From positions 186,001 to 250,000 of the forward strand of contig JBCBKU010000003.1 of assembly GCA_038521345.1 (NCBI GenBank): a stretch of 64,000 nucleotides of DNA, read 5' to 3'. The DNA comes from JBCBKU01 sp038521345. Lineage in GTDB: Bacteria; Pseudomonadota; Alphaproteobacteria; Rhodobacterales; Rhodobacteraceae. A model generated the notes under the pieces. It was not told the origin of the DNA and ran no database searches. It saw only the letters and a list, made by a program, of their open reading frames with translations. Positions 42,683 through 51,481 of the stretch are shown one piece after another. A program made the translations under genes and the position numbers. Numbering within the stretch: the stretch's first letter is position 1; each line of letters opens with the position of its first letter.

Positions 42683-42954
42683 GGGGCCTTGCAGCGCTGG
42701 TCGTGTGTCTCGTGCCCCTTGGCGCATCGGCGTCGCCGGACCCCGAGCGGCGGGCGCTCTTCGTCGACCTTGTCGAGGCGCTGGGTTGCGAGATGAACAA
42801 CGCCCAAGCCGCTGAAATCCTTCCGACCCATGGGTTCGACCGGTCGGAGATGATCGAAATTGTATACCAACTGGAAGACGAAGGCCTGGCTGAGCGGGAT
42901 GGCGCTTCTGGAGTTCTGCGTTTGAAAACATCGGGTTGCCCGGGAGCATTGTGA
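42679..42954 (+). CDS. Small secreted protein, family A copy 1
   Basis: 91 aa, GTG start overlapping the nuoD stop. Signal peptide about 1-19 (GASASP). The mature 70 residues (DLVEALGCEMNNAQAAEILP, then THGFDRSEMIEIVYQLEDEG) have a winged-helix-like pattern with two cysteines. It is clearly related to the protein encoded at 43451 (ALIAENGCQMSDTEADETLP, GYGFTRHETRQIIGDL). Role unknown; export and coupling to nuoD suggest a periplasmic partner or bystander of complex I. Confidence 0.7.
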   Translation: MRGLAALVVCLVPLGASASPDPERRALFVDLVEALGCEMNNAQAAEILPTHGFDRSEMIEIVYQLEDEGLAERDGASGVLRLKTSGCPGAL

Positions 42955-43454
42955 TGCGGACTTTGACTTTGGCTGCTGCGGTTCTGACCGCAGGGACTGT
43001 GGCGGCGCAGGACACGGATCTGTCGACGATGATTAACGAGTCCATTGGCTACGTGAACATCGCGCCGGGCATCGTCCTTATCGAAGACGACATTTCGTCT
43101 TCGGTCTGCAAGATCGACATCGCGGACGCGTTCTTCTTTGGGTACCTGAACGACGACGACGCGGCGATGGCCGGCGCTCAGCCCGAAGTCATCTGCGTGC
43201 GCACCCCCGACATTGTCGCGGACGCGGCGTCGCCGGATGGGGCAACACCCTTCGATGTTCTGATCGACACCTCGATCAACTATGAGAACATCGCCCCGGG
43301 TATGATCATGATCGAAGGCGATGTGACGAACCATATCTGCCGGGTCCAGATCGACGACGTGTATTTCCTTTCCGTGACCAGCGGTGATGAGGCACGGCGC
43401 GGTTCGGCGCGGCCGACCATTATATGCGTGCCGACGGACCTGATCGATCCGTGA
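42954..43454 (+). CDS. Secreted protein with an internal tandem duplication
   Basis: 166 aa, signal peptide about 1-19 (GTVAAQD). Residues 26-88 and 103-164 are two copies of one unit: SIGYVNIAPGIVLIE and SINYENIAPGMIMIE begin them, PEVICVRT and PTIICVPT end them. Each copy has two cysteines exactly 29 residues apart (C52/C81, C129/C158), probably one disulfide per unit. The start shares a base with the preceding stop (TGATG; an in-frame GTG at 42951 is possible). No known family recognised. Confidence 0.72.
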   Translation: MRTLTLAAAVLTAGTVAAQDTDLSTMINESIGYVNIAPGIVLIEDDISSSVCKIDIADAFFFGYLNDDDAAMAGAQPEVICVRTPDIVADAASPDGATPFDVLIDTSINYENIAPGMIMIEGDVTNHICRVQIDDVYFLSVTSGDEARRGSARPTIICVPTDLIDP

Positions 43455-43720
43455 GGTCTGCGCCGGCATACGCCGCGTTGCTTGCGGCCGGCCCGGTGCT
43501 GGCCCACGAATACGACACGCCCCGGATGCAGCTTCTGATCGCACTCATCGCCGAGAACGGGTGCCAGATGTCGGACACGGAAGCGGATGAGACATTGCCG
43601 GGCTACGGGTTTACCCGTCATGAGACACGGCAAATCATCGGCGATCTTCTTTTTGACGGTCGCGCGTTCGTCGATCGTGCATCAGGAACGGTGCGTTTGA
43701 CGGAAGAGGATTGCACCTGA
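43451..43720 (+). CDS. Small secreted protein, family A copy 2
   Basis: 89 aa, GTG start overlapping the preceding stop (GTGA). Signal peptide about 1-19 (GPVLAHE). Related to the protein encoded at 42679, with the same two-cysteine, helix-turn-helix-like layout and a final RLTEEDC. The two copies bracket the duplicated-domain protein, giving an A-B-A arrangement between nuoD and nuoE. Confidence 0.7.
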   Translation: MRSAPAYAALLAAGPVLAHEYDTPRMQLLIALIAENGCQMSDTEADETLPGYGFTRHETRQIIGDLLFDGRAFVDRASGTVRLTEEDCT

Positions 43721-43791
43721 TGGCCGTTCGCCTAGGAATGCACCGAAATACCGGGCACGCCGCCCGCACAGGATCACGCAAAGGATAGTTC

Positions 43792-44895
43792 ATGCTGCGA
43801 CGCCTGCATCCCGAGCAACCCGAGAGCTTTGCCTTCACGCCAGCCAATCAGGATTGGGCGGATGCGCAGATCTCAAAATACCCCGAGGGACGGCAGGCAA
43901 GCGCGATTATCCCGCTCCTCTGGCGTGCCCAAGAGCAGGAAGGGTGGTTAACCCGGCCGGCGATCGAACATGTGGCCGCGATGCTGGATCTTGCCTACAT
44001 CCGCGCACTTGAAGTGGCGACGTTCTACTTCATGTTCCAGCTTCAACCGGTGGGCAGCGTTGCGCATATTCAGGTCTGCGGGACCACGTCCTGCATGATC
44101 ATGGGCGCCGAGGATCTCGTCGGCGTTTGCAAGCGCCGGATTGCCGAACGTGCACACGCCCTGTCGGACGATGGCCGGTTCTCGTGGGAAGAGGTGGAAT
44201 GCCTCGGTGCCTGCGCCAACGCTCCGATGGTGCAGATCGGAAAAGATTACTACGAGGATCTGAACGAAGAGCGTCTGGACGCGCTTCTGGATGCCTTCCA
44301 GGCTGGCGAGGTCCCCGTGCCCGGCCCGCAGAACGGTCGCTATGCGTCTGAGCCTGCGGGCGGACCGACCACGCTGACCGATCACGTGGACGGCCGGATC
44401 GAACGCAACGCGTCGGTGGCACTGGCCCTCGACATCGGTGACACGATCAAAAGGATCGATGGTACCGAAGTCCCGCTCGTCGCGCCGTGGCGGGATGGGC
44501 CGAGCGTGCAGGCGGCGACCGCCGAACGGCCCGCGTCGAAACCCATGCCGAAAGCGAAGTCGAAACCGAAGAAACCGGCCGAGCCGGCGCCGGCGCCGGC
44601 CGCGGAGGGCCCCGGCACGCGGCCCGCTGCCTTGGAGGCGGCGCGTGACGGACGCGCCGATGATCTGAAGCGGATAAAGGGGGTCGGACCAAAGCTCGAA
44701 AAGCTCTGTAACAGCCTTGGATTCTTCCACTTCGACCAAATCGCGGATTGGACCCCCGAAGAAGTCGCGTGGGTCGATCAGAACCTCGAGGGTTTTAAAG
44801 GCCGGGTGACTCGCGACGACTGGGTCGCACAAGCGAAAATCCTTGCCAAAGGGGGAGAGACAGAGTTCTCTTCCCGCGCTAAAAGCAAGACTTAG
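43792..44895 (+). CDS. nuoE: NADH-quinone oxidoreductase subunit E with C-terminal H3TH-type extension
   Basis: 367 aa against about 170-240 in most bacteria. The N-terminal thioredoxin-like domain binds a 2Fe-2S cluster by C96, C101, C137 and C141 (VCGTTSC, ECLGAC). A middle Ala/Pro/Lys-rich linker (about 245-275) leads to a helix-hairpin-helix domain (DDLKRIKGVGPKLEKLCNSLG, about 287 on). The same domain recurs in the next gene. Such extensions are known in Rhodobacterales complex I. AAGGA precedes the ATG. Confidence 0.95.
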   Translation: MLRRLHPEQPESFAFTPANQDWADAQISKYPEGRQASAIIPLLWRAQEQEGWLTRPAIEHVAAMLDLAYIRALEVATFYFMFQLQPVGSVAHIQVCGTTSCMIMGAEDLVGVCKRRIAERAHALSDDGRFSWEEVECLGACANAPMVQIGKDYYEDLNEERLDALLDAFQAGEVPVPGPQNGRYASEPAGGPTTLTDHVDGRIERNASVALALDIGDTIKRIDGTEVPLVAPWRDGPSVQAATAERPASKPMPKAKSKPKKPAEPAPAPAAEGPGTRPAALEAARDGRADDLKRIKGVGPKLEKLCNSLGFFHFDQIADWTPEEVAWVDQNLEGFKGRVTRDDWVAQAKILAKGGETEFSSRAKSKT

Positions 44896-44945
44896 GGCGG
44901 CGTTACGCCGCACCTTCGCTCGGGACTGACAGGGAGACGGGAAAT

Positions 44946-45605
44946 ATGTCGAAACAAACGCAAAACTCGATGGCGCTTGTGGGCGTGATCGCCGGGGGCA
45001 TCGGGTTGGTGGCGTTCCTGATGCTGATGGTTGTCGGAAATTATGCCTTCACTCCGGCCGCCTTCTTGGCCGTGTTCCTCGCGATTGTCGTCGCGATATT
45101 CCTGTTTCTGGCCTTCCATAAGAAACCCGAAGGGCCGACGGCGGTCGAAGAAGCCTCGGCCCGGGCTCCGGTTGCTGCGGCTGCACCGGTTGCCGAGATG
45201 CCTGCAGCGCCGGCAGCGGCCGAGGTCCCGGCAGCCCCCCCGGCTCCTGCACCGGCACCCGCTCCAGCACCTGCCCCGGCACCCGTGGCCGCCGCAAGCG
45301 ATGACGCCCCGTCTGAGGGAACGCGTCCCGAAGCGCTGGACGGTCCGCGCGGAGGAACAGCTGACGACCTGAAGCGGATCAAAGGCGTCGGTCCCAAACT
45401 CGAGAAGCTCTGCAACACGCTCGGCTTTTATCACTTTGACCAGATCGCGAACTGGACGTCGGACGAGGTGGCTTGGGTCGACCAGAACCTCGAAGGCTTC
45501 AAGGGACGCGTGTCGCGCGACAACTGGGTCGAGCAGGCCAAGCTTCTGGCGTCGGGCGGCGAGACCGAGTTCTCGAAGAAGGTCGACAAGGGTGACGTCT
45601 ACTAG
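44946..45605 (+). CDS. Membrane protein carrying the NuoE-type H3TH domain
   Basis: 219 aa. Two N-terminal membrane helices (about 10-55), a long Ala/Pro linker with a PAPAPAPAPAP run, then a C-terminal domain (GTADDLKRIKGVGPKLEKL, HFDQIANWTSDEVAWVDQNL, GETEFSK) nearly identical to that of NuoE. It may dock beside complex I through that domain, or compete with NuoE for a partner; both are inferences. Matches the unidentified frame that follows nqo2 in Paracoccus-type clusters. Starts 50 bases after nuoE. Confidence 0.8.
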   Translation: MSKQTQNSMALVGVIAGGIGLVAFLMLMVVGNYAFTPAAFLAVFLAIVVAIFLFLAFHKKPEGPTAVEEASARAPVAAAAPVAEMPAAPAAAEVPAAPPAPAPAPAPAPAPAPVAAASDDAPSEGTRPEALDGPRGGTADDLKRIKGVGPKLEKLCNTLGFYHFDQIANWTSDEVAWVDQNLEGFKGRVSRDNWVEQAKLLASGGETEFSKKVDKGDVY

Positions 45606-45626
45606 GCGCAACGCCATGTCTGTCGG

Positions 45627-45653
45627 CGCGCGGCCCTGACGGCCGCGCGTTCT
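45627..45653 (+). promoter_or_regulatory. GC-rich hairpin inside the nuo cluster
   Basis: CGCGCGGCC-CTGAC-GGCCGCGCG, a perfect 9-bp stem, is followed by TTCT. It lies between the H3TH membrane-protein gene and the DUF5337-like gene. The weak T-run suggests partial termination or mRNA protection rather than a full stop. Confidence 0.55.
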
Positions 45654-45669
45654 GCATTCGAAGGTGGGC

Positions 45670-45873
45670 ATGGACGACGAGGACTTCGCACGCCAGGGCC
45701 GGATCGTGGCCATTGTGATTGCCGGGGCGGGCCTTTTGGCGATCCTCGCCCCTTGGATTCGGTCGGTTCTGAACCTCGCACCACGGTTCGAGTTTCTCTT
45801 TTATCTGATCTCTCTGGGTGCGTTCTTTTGGGCGCTGGTGGTGCTTGCCCGGATGTGGAACAAGCGACGGTAA
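45670..45873 (+). CDS. DUF5337-like two-helix membrane protein
   Basis: 67 aa from the ATG at 45670 (AAGG 5 bases upstream; an in-frame GTG lies at 45664). Two hydrophobic helices (about 12-30 and 42-62) with a short loop and a basic C-terminus (WNKRR). It resembles the small DUF5337 proteins found in nuo clusters of this family. No function is known. Confidence 0.72.
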   Translation: MDDEDFARQGRIVAIVIAGAGLLAILAPWIRSVLNLAPRFEFLFYLISLGAFFWALVVLARMWNKRR

Positions 45874-45900
45874 GGGCGGGACCAGCGGGGACCTGAGGAT

Positions 45901-47196
45901 ATGTTGAAAGACGAAGACCGGATCTTCACAAACCTCTACGGGATGCACGATCGGACGCTTGCGGGCGCAAAGGCCCGAGGGCACTGGGACGGGACGGCGG
46001 GCCTGATCGAAAAGGGACGCGACTGGATCGTCGACGAGATGAAGACGTCGGGCTTGCGGGGTCGTGGCGGCGCCGGGTTCCCGACGGGTCTCAAGTGGTC
46101 ATTCATGCCCAAGGAAAGCGATGGACGCCCGGCCTACCTCGTTGTGAACGCCGACGAATCCGAACCCGGAACCTGCAAGGACCGGGAGATCATGCGCCAT
46201 GATCCCCACACATTGATTGAAGGGTGCCTGATCGCGTCCTTCGCGATGGGTGCGCATGCCTGCTACATCTATATCCGCGGCGAATACATCCGCGAGCGCG
46301 AGGCGCTGCAGGCGGCCATCGACGAATGCTATGACGCCGGTTTGCTTGGCAAGGACGCCGCCGGATCCGGATGGGATTTCGATCTCTATCTTCACCACGG
46401 TGCCGGGGCATATATCTGCGGCGAGGAAACCGCCCTTCTCGAAAGCCTTGAAGGCAAGAAGGGTATGCCGCGGATGAAGCCGCCCTTTCCGGCCGGCGCG
46501 GGCCTTTATGGGTGCCCTACCACGGTCAACAATGTCGAATCGATTGCCGTCGTCCCCACGATCCTGCGGCGCGGGGCCGAGTGGTTCTCGTCATTCGGGC
46601 GCCCGAACAACGCGGGCACCAAGATCTTCGCGATCTCGGGACATGTGGAAAAGCCCTGCGTGGTCGAGGAAGAGATGTCGATTTCTCTTCGCGAACTGCT
46701 TGAGCGGCATTGCGGCGGCGTGCGCGGCGGTTGGTCGAACCTGAAGGCGGTCATACCCGGCGGCTCGTCCGTTCCGTGCCTGCCGAACCATCTCTGTGAC
46801 GACGCGATCATGGACTTTGACTGGTTGCGCGAGCAGCGCTCGGGGTTGGGCACGGCCGCGGTCATCGTGATGGACCAGTCGACCGACATCATCAAAGCGA
46901 TCTGGCGGCTCTCGGCCTTTTACAAGCATGAAAGCTGCGGCCAGTGCACGCCGTGTCGTGAGGGCACAGGCTGGATGATGCGGGTCATGGACCGTTTGGT
47001 GAAGGGGGAAGCCGAGGTCGAAGAGATCGATATGCTTCTGGATGTCACCAAACAGGTCGAGGGCCACACGATCTGTGCGCTCGGCGACGCCGCGGCCTGG
47101 CCGATCCAGGGGCTCATCCGCCATTACCGCGACGAGATCGAGGATCGGATCAAGGCCAAGAGAACGGGCCGTATGAGCGCGGTCGCAGCGGAGTAA
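45901..47196 (+). CDS. nuoF: NADH-quinone oxidoreductase subunit F
   Basis: 431 aa, NADH- and FMN-binding subunit. GLRGRGGAGFPTGLKW is the NADH/FMN glycine loop, YICGEETALLESLEGK the FMN contact, and ESCGQCTPCREGT plus a later Cys in HTICALGD bind the N3 4Fe-4S cluster. Electrons pass from here to NuoE and NuoG. Confidence 0.97.
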   Translation: MLKDEDRIFTNLYGMHDRTLAGAKARGHWDGTAGLIEKGRDWIVDEMKTSGLRGRGGAGFPTGLKWSFMPKESDGRPAYLVVNADESEPGTCKDREIMRHDPHTLIEGCLIASFAMGAHACYIYIRGEYIREREALQAAIDECYDAGLLGKDAAGSGWDFDLYLHHGAGAYICGEETALLESLEGKKGMPRMKPPFPAGAGLYGCPTTVNNVESIAVVPTILRRGAEWFSSFGRPNNAGTKIFAISGHVEKPCVVEEEMSISLRELLERHCGGVRGGWSNLKAVIPGGSSVPCLPNHLCDDAIMDFDWLREQRSGLGTAAVIVMDQSTDIIKAIWRLSAFYKHESCGQCTPCREGTGWMMRVMDRLVKGEAEVEEIDMLLDVTKQVEGHTICALGDAAAWPIQGLIRHYRDEIEDRIKAKRTGRMSAVAAE

Positions 47197-47294
47197 ATAC
47201 CTCCGCAGATCGGACGCCCGGTCTTTTGGTTTGCAGTGAACCGAGGGCGCGCGGCGCGGGCCCATTTCTTGTAGCCACGATGCTGGAAAGTAGC

Positions 47295-47744
47295 ATGCCA
47301 ATCGCACACCTGAACTGGGGCGTTCTGAAAGCGCCGTGGGAGGATCCGCTCGTTGCGGATTTCGTGAATGCGCTCGATCGCGTAAACGCAGTCGCCGAGC
47401 GTTCACCGGGTTTCCTTTGGCGGATGCCCGGTGAAGCGATGGAGCGGGAACAGACCTTGATGCATGCGTTCGGACCGCCTGAACGGGTGGCGTCGAGCCT
47501 TTCGGTCTGGGAATCCGCCGCAGAGCTTGACCATTTTGTGCAGAAGACCATCCACGGTGCGTTTATGGCCCGCCGGGACGAGTGGTTCGAGGTTCTGGAG
47601 CGCCCGCAATACGTTCTTTGGCATGTGGCTGACGGGCACAGGCCGACCGTGTCCGAAGGCGCCGCACGCCGGGACACTTATCGCGCCCGGGGGCCTTCAA
47701 TGGACGCGTTCGACTTTGAGTACGCGCGCGCGCACGGGCTCTAG
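47295..47744 (+). CDS. DUF3291 family protein
   Basis: 149 aa from the ATG at 47295 (GGAAAG just upstream; another ATG at 47280). The start IAHLNWGVLKAPWEDPLVADF and SPGFLWRMPGE are typical of DUF3291, a family with an ABM-like dimeric alpha/beta-barrel fold. Function unknown. Second protein of this fold in the cluster, after the one encoded at 38685. It lies about 100 bases after nuoF. Confidence 0.78.
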   Translation: MPIAHLNWGVLKAPWEDPLVADFVNALDRVNAVAERSPGFLWRMPGEAMEREQTLMHAFGPPERVASSLSVWESAAELDHFVQKTIHGAFMARRDEWFEVLERPQYVLWHVADGHRPTVSEGAARRDTYRARGPSMDAFDFEYARAHGL

Positions 47745-47843
47745 CTCCGGCGGATCCGCGCCGGGTTGGGCGCGTTGATATGGCATAGCGGTGCGAAAGG
47801 GCCCATGTGATCGGCCAGCACGCCAGCCGAAGGAGGCCTCGTC

Positions 47844-48251
47844 GTGAAAAAAGTTCTTGGCGCCGTTCTGGCAACCCTATGCCTGGCTGTATCGGCCGAG
47901 GCACAAACGCGCGTGGCGCTGGCCGATGATGCGGAGCTCGAGGCGGGTCTGACCGTCGTTGCGATCGGCGACATGATCCGCAAGTCGTGCGACGGGATAT
48001 CGGCTCGGCCGATCCGGGCCTATGCCTACATTTGGGATCTCGAGTCGCGGGCCCGGTCGCTGGGCTACTCGCGCGACGAGATCGAGGCCTACATCGACAG
48101 CAGGCCCGACAAGGCCCGTATCGAAGCCAAGGCGCGGGATTGGATCGTCGCGCGGGGCGGGGATCCCGCGCGGCCGAGCACATATTGTGCAGTTGGACGC
48201 GGAGAGATCGCCGTAGGATCCACGGTGGGGCGGCTTTTGAAGCTCGACTAG
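47844..48251 (+). CDS. DUF5333-like secreted protein
   Basis: 135 aa. GTG start with AAGGAGG 7 bases upstream. Signal peptide about 1-21 (VSAEAQT). The mature part is helical with two cysteines (RKSCDGIS, STYCAVGRGEIA) and a LGYSRDEIEAYI segment, which I recall from DUF5333 proteins encoded between nuoF and nuoG in Rhodobacteraceae. Periplasmic location predicted; role unknown. Confidence 0.75.
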   Translation: MKKVLGAVLATLCLAVSAEAQTRVALADDAELEAGLTVVAIGDMIRKSCDGISARPIRAYAYIWDLESRARSLGYSRDEIEAYIDSRPDKARIEAKARDWIVARGGDPARPSTYCAVGRGEIAVGSTVGRLLKLD

Positions 48252-48330
48252 CCCCGCGCGCAATTGCGATCTTGACGGCGGGTCCGAAGGGTGGCGTGTA
48301 GGGGCCGACCCATATGCACGAGGCCCTCCC

Positions 48331-50346
48331 ATGTCCGATCTCCGCACCATCGTCATCGACGGCAAGGAAATCGAGGTCAATCCGGCCATGACCCTGATCC
48401 AGGCGTGCGAGCAGGCCGGGATCGAGATCCCGCGGTTCTGCTACCACGAGCGCCTGTCGATCGCGGGGAATTGCCGCATGTGCCTTGTCGAGGTCGTGGG
48501 CGGGCCGCCCAAGCCTGCCGCGTCCTGCGCCATGCAGGTCAAGGACCTGCGCCCCGGCAAGGATGGGGCGCCGCCGCAAGTCCGCACCAACTCTCCTATG
48601 GTCAAGAAGGCCCGCGAGGGAGTGATGGAGTTCCTCCTGATCAACCATCCGCTGGATTGCCCGATCTGCGACCAGGGCGGCGAGTGCGACTTGCAGGATC
48701 AGGCCATGGCCTATGGCGTTGACTTCTCGCGTTTCCACGAGGCGAAGCGGGCGGTGGACAATCCCGATCTCGGGCCCCTTGTCGGCACGAGCATGACCCG
48801 CTGCATCTCGTGCACCCGCTGCGTGCGCTTCATCACCGAAGTGGCCGGGATGCCGGAACTGGGACAGACGGGCCGGGGTGAAGATGCCGAGATCACCTCG
48901 TATCTGGGTGCGACGCTCGACAGCGAGATGCAGGGGAACATCATCGACCTCTGTCCCGTCGGCGCGCTGACATCGAAACCCTATGCTTTCACGGCACGGC
49001 CCTGGGAACTGACCAAAACCGAGACGATCGATGTGATGGACGCGCTTGGCTCGAACATCCGTGTGGACACGAAAGGGCGCGAGGTCATGCGGATCCTGCC
49101 CCGGAACCACGACGGGGTGAACGAGGAATGGCTCGCCGACCGGTCACGGTTCGTTTGGGACGGGCTGCGTCGGCAGCGGCTTGACCGGCCGTACCTCAGG
49201 GAAAACGGCAGACTGCGCCCGGCCACGTGGCCAGAGGCGCTGCGCGCCGCCGCCGCGGCAATCAAGGGCAAGTCGGTCGCCGGTCTCGTGGGGGATCTGG
49301 CCCCGGTCGAGGCGGCATTCGCTCTCAAGTCCCTGATCGAAGGCCAAGGCGGTTTGGTCGAGTGCCGGACGGATGGCGCGGCGTTGCCCGCGGGAAATCG
49401 CTCGGGATATGTGGGCACGGCGTCGATCGAGGACATCGAGAACGCCAAGATGATTCTTCTGATCGGCACCAACCCGCGGGCCGAAGCCCCGGTCCTGAAT
49501 GCGCGGATCCGCAAGGCTTGGCTGCGGGGCGCCAAGGTCGCGCGGATCGGACCGCCCACTGACCTGACGTACGACGTCACCGAGCTTGGGACGAGCCGCG
49601 CAGCGCTTGCCGAACTTGCGGCGATGGATCATTCGGACAAACACGGCGTGCCCGGCGTGATGATCGTGGGGCAGGGCGCCCTGACGGGCGAAGATGGGGC
49701 TTCCGTATTGGGCACGGCCATGGCGACGGCGGCAGCCGGCCAGTCTAAATTCCTTATTCTGCACAGCGCGGCGTCCCGGGTCGGTGCCATGGATGTTGGC
49801 GCGGTCGCGGAAGGCGGCATCTCGGCCGCGCTTGGCGCGGACGTCATCTACAATCTTGGGACCGACGAAATTGACGTTCCGGACGGCGCTTTCGTGATCT
49901 ATCAGGGCAGCCACGGCGATCGGGGCGCACATCGCGCCGACCTGATCCTGCCGTCCGCGGCCTATACCGAGGAAGCGGGTTTGTTCGTTAACACCGAAGG
50001 CCGCCCGCAGCTGGCCCTCCGCGCCGGCTTCCCGCCGGGCGATGCGAAGGAAAACTGGGCAATCCTGAGGGCCTTGTCGGCTGAACTTGATGCGACCCAG
50101 CCTTGGGACAGTCTTGCGCAGCTGCGTCAGGCGATCTTGGCGGAACATCCGCATCTGGGCGCGATCGACCAGGTGCCGGAAAACGTATGGGACCCCGTCG
50201 CCGCAGGACCGATGGAGCAGGGCGATTTCGAACCTGCCGTTCGTCAGCACTACCTGACAAACCCCATTGCCCGGGCATCGGCATTGATGGGCGAGTTGCA
50301 AGCATTGGCGTCCGCGCGGTCGCCCGAGAAGATGGCGGCCGAGTAA
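48331..50346 (+). CDS. nuoG: NADH-quinone oxidoreductase subunit G
   Basis: 671 aa. The N-terminal ferredoxin-like domain holds a 2Fe-2S site (CYHERLSIAGNCRMC and a later Cys), the HPLDCPICDQGGECDLQ 4Fe-4S site with His ligand, and CISCTRC plus CPVGAL for the next 4Fe-4S. The rest is a molybdopterin-oxidoreductase-like domain without a cofactor. Length is standard for alphaproteobacteria. Confidence 0.97.
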   Translation: MSDLRTIVIDGKEIEVNPAMTLIQACEQAGIEIPRFCYHERLSIAGNCRMCLVEVVGGPPKPAASCAMQVKDLRPGKDGAPPQVRTNSPMVKKAREGVMEFLLINHPLDCPICDQGGECDLQDQAMAYGVDFSRFHEAKRAVDNPDLGPLVGTSMTRCISCTRCVRFITEVAGMPELGQTGRGEDAEITSYLGATLDSEMQGNIIDLCPVGALTSKPYAFTARPWELTKTETIDVMDALGSNIRVDTKGREVMRILPRNHDGVNEEWLADRSRFVWDGLRRQRLDRPYLRENGRLRPATWPEALRAAAAAIKGKSVAGLVGDLAPVEAAFALKSLIEGQGGLVECRTDGAALPAGNRSGYVGTASIEDIENAKMILLIGTNPRAEAPVLNARIRKAWLRGAKVARIGPPTDLTYDVTELGTSRAALAELAAMDHSDKHGVPGVMIVGQGALTGEDGASVLGTAMATAAAGQSKFLILHSAASRVGAMDVGAVAEGGISAALGADVIYNLGTDEIDVPDGAFVIYQGSHGDRGAHRADLILPSAAYTEEAGLFVNTEGRPQLALRAGFPPGDAKENWAILRALSAELDATQPWDSLAQLRQAILAEHPHLGAIDQVPENVWDPVAAGPMEQGDFEPAVRQHYLTNPIARASALMGELQALASARSPEKMAAE

Positions 50347-50442
50347 AGGCGCGGCATCGGGGCGCAAGACCGCCGAAAGGCTCTGGAAACTCCGCTCGGG
50401 ATGGGGTTTAGACAGGGGTAACCAGCGGAGGGACCGGCAGAG

Positions 50443-51480
50443 ATGGCCGATTTTTTCACCACACCCGCAGGCATAGCGGTGATCATCGCCGCCCAATGCC
50501 TTCTGGTCATCGGGTTTGTGATGATCTCGCTTCTGTTCCTTGTCTACGGAGATAGGAAAATCTGGGCCGCCGTCCAGATGCGCCGTGGTCCCAATGTGGT
50601 CGGCGCCTTCGGCCTTTTGCAGACAGTGGCCGATGCGCTCAAATACGTGGTGAAAGAGATCGTGGTGCCCGCAGGCGCTGACAAGACGGTCTTCATGATG
50701 GCGCCGATGATCTCGTTCGTTTTGGCATTGATTGCCTGGGCGGTGATCCCGTTCAACGAGACCTGGGTGCTGGCGGACATCAATGTCGCGATCCTTTATG
50801 TCTTCGCGATCTCCTCGCTCGAGGTCTACGGGGTCATCATGGGGGGCTGGGCGTCGAACTCAAAGTACCCGTTCCTCGGCAGCTTGCGTTCGGCCGCGCA
50901 AATGATCTCCTACGAGGTTTCGATCGGTCTCATCATCATCGGTGTGATTATCTCGACCGGGTCGCTCAACTTCGGACAGATCGTGGCGGCACAGGACACG
51001 GGCTGGGGTCTTTTTGGATGGTACTGGCTGCCGCACCTGCCCATGGTCTTCCTCTTCTTCATCTCGACGCTGGCCGAGACGAACCGCCCGCCGTTCGATC
51101 TGCCCGAGGCGGAATCGGAGCTCGTCGCTGGTTATCAGGTCGAATATTCCTCGACGCCCTTCCTCCTCTTCATGGCGGGCGAATACATCGCCATCTTCCT
51201 GATGTGCGCGCTTATCTCGCTCTTGTTCTTCGGCGGCTGGCTGTCGCCGATCCCGGGCTTGCCTGATGGCGCGATCTGGATGGTGGGCAAGATGGCCTTC
51301 TTCTTCTTCCTCTTCGCGATGGTGAAGGCCATCACACCTCGGTATCGCTATGACCAGCTCATGCGGCTTGGCTGGAAAGTGTTCCTTCCGATGTCGCTTG
51401 CCTGGGTCTTCATCGTGGCGTTCTTGGCAAAATTCGAGGTCCTCGGCGCCTTTTGGGCCCGTTGGACGTTAGGTGGCTGA
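50443..51480 (+). CDS. nuoH: NADH-quinone oxidoreductase subunit H
   Basis: 345 aa with about eight membrane helices. Signature motifs are GDRKIWAAVQMRRGPNVVG, STLAETNRPPFDLPEAESEL and the charged loop after it. Links the peripheral arm to the membrane arm and forms the quinone entry. Begins 96 bases after nuoG, ends 1 base before nuoI. Confidence 0.97.
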   Translation: MADFFTTPAGIAVIIAAQCLLVIGFVMISLLFLVYGDRKIWAAVQMRRGPNVVGAFGLLQTVADALKYVVKEIVVPAGADKTVFMMAPMISFVLALIAWAVIPFNETWVLADINVAILYVFAISSLEVYGVIMGGWASNSKYPFLGSLRSAAQMISYEVSIGLIIIGVIISTGSLNFGQIVAAQDTGWGLFGWYWLPHLPMVFLFFISTLAETNRPPFDLPEAESELVAGYQVEYSSTPFLLFMAGEYIAIFLMCALISLLFFGGWLSPIPGLPDGAIWMVGKMAFFFFLFAMVKAITPRYRYDQLMRLGWKVFLPMSLAWVFIVAFLAKFEVLGAFWARWTLGG

Positions 51481-51481
51481 C

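Noticed and set aside
42954..43454. Assembly error as the cause of the internal duplication
   Set aside because: The two protein halves are similar but diverged throughout at DNA and protein level, so this is an old duplication, not a sequence artefact.
45230..45290. Short tandem repeat in DNA encoding PAPAPAP
   Set aside because: It is the coding sequence of a flexible protein linker, not a separate repeat element.
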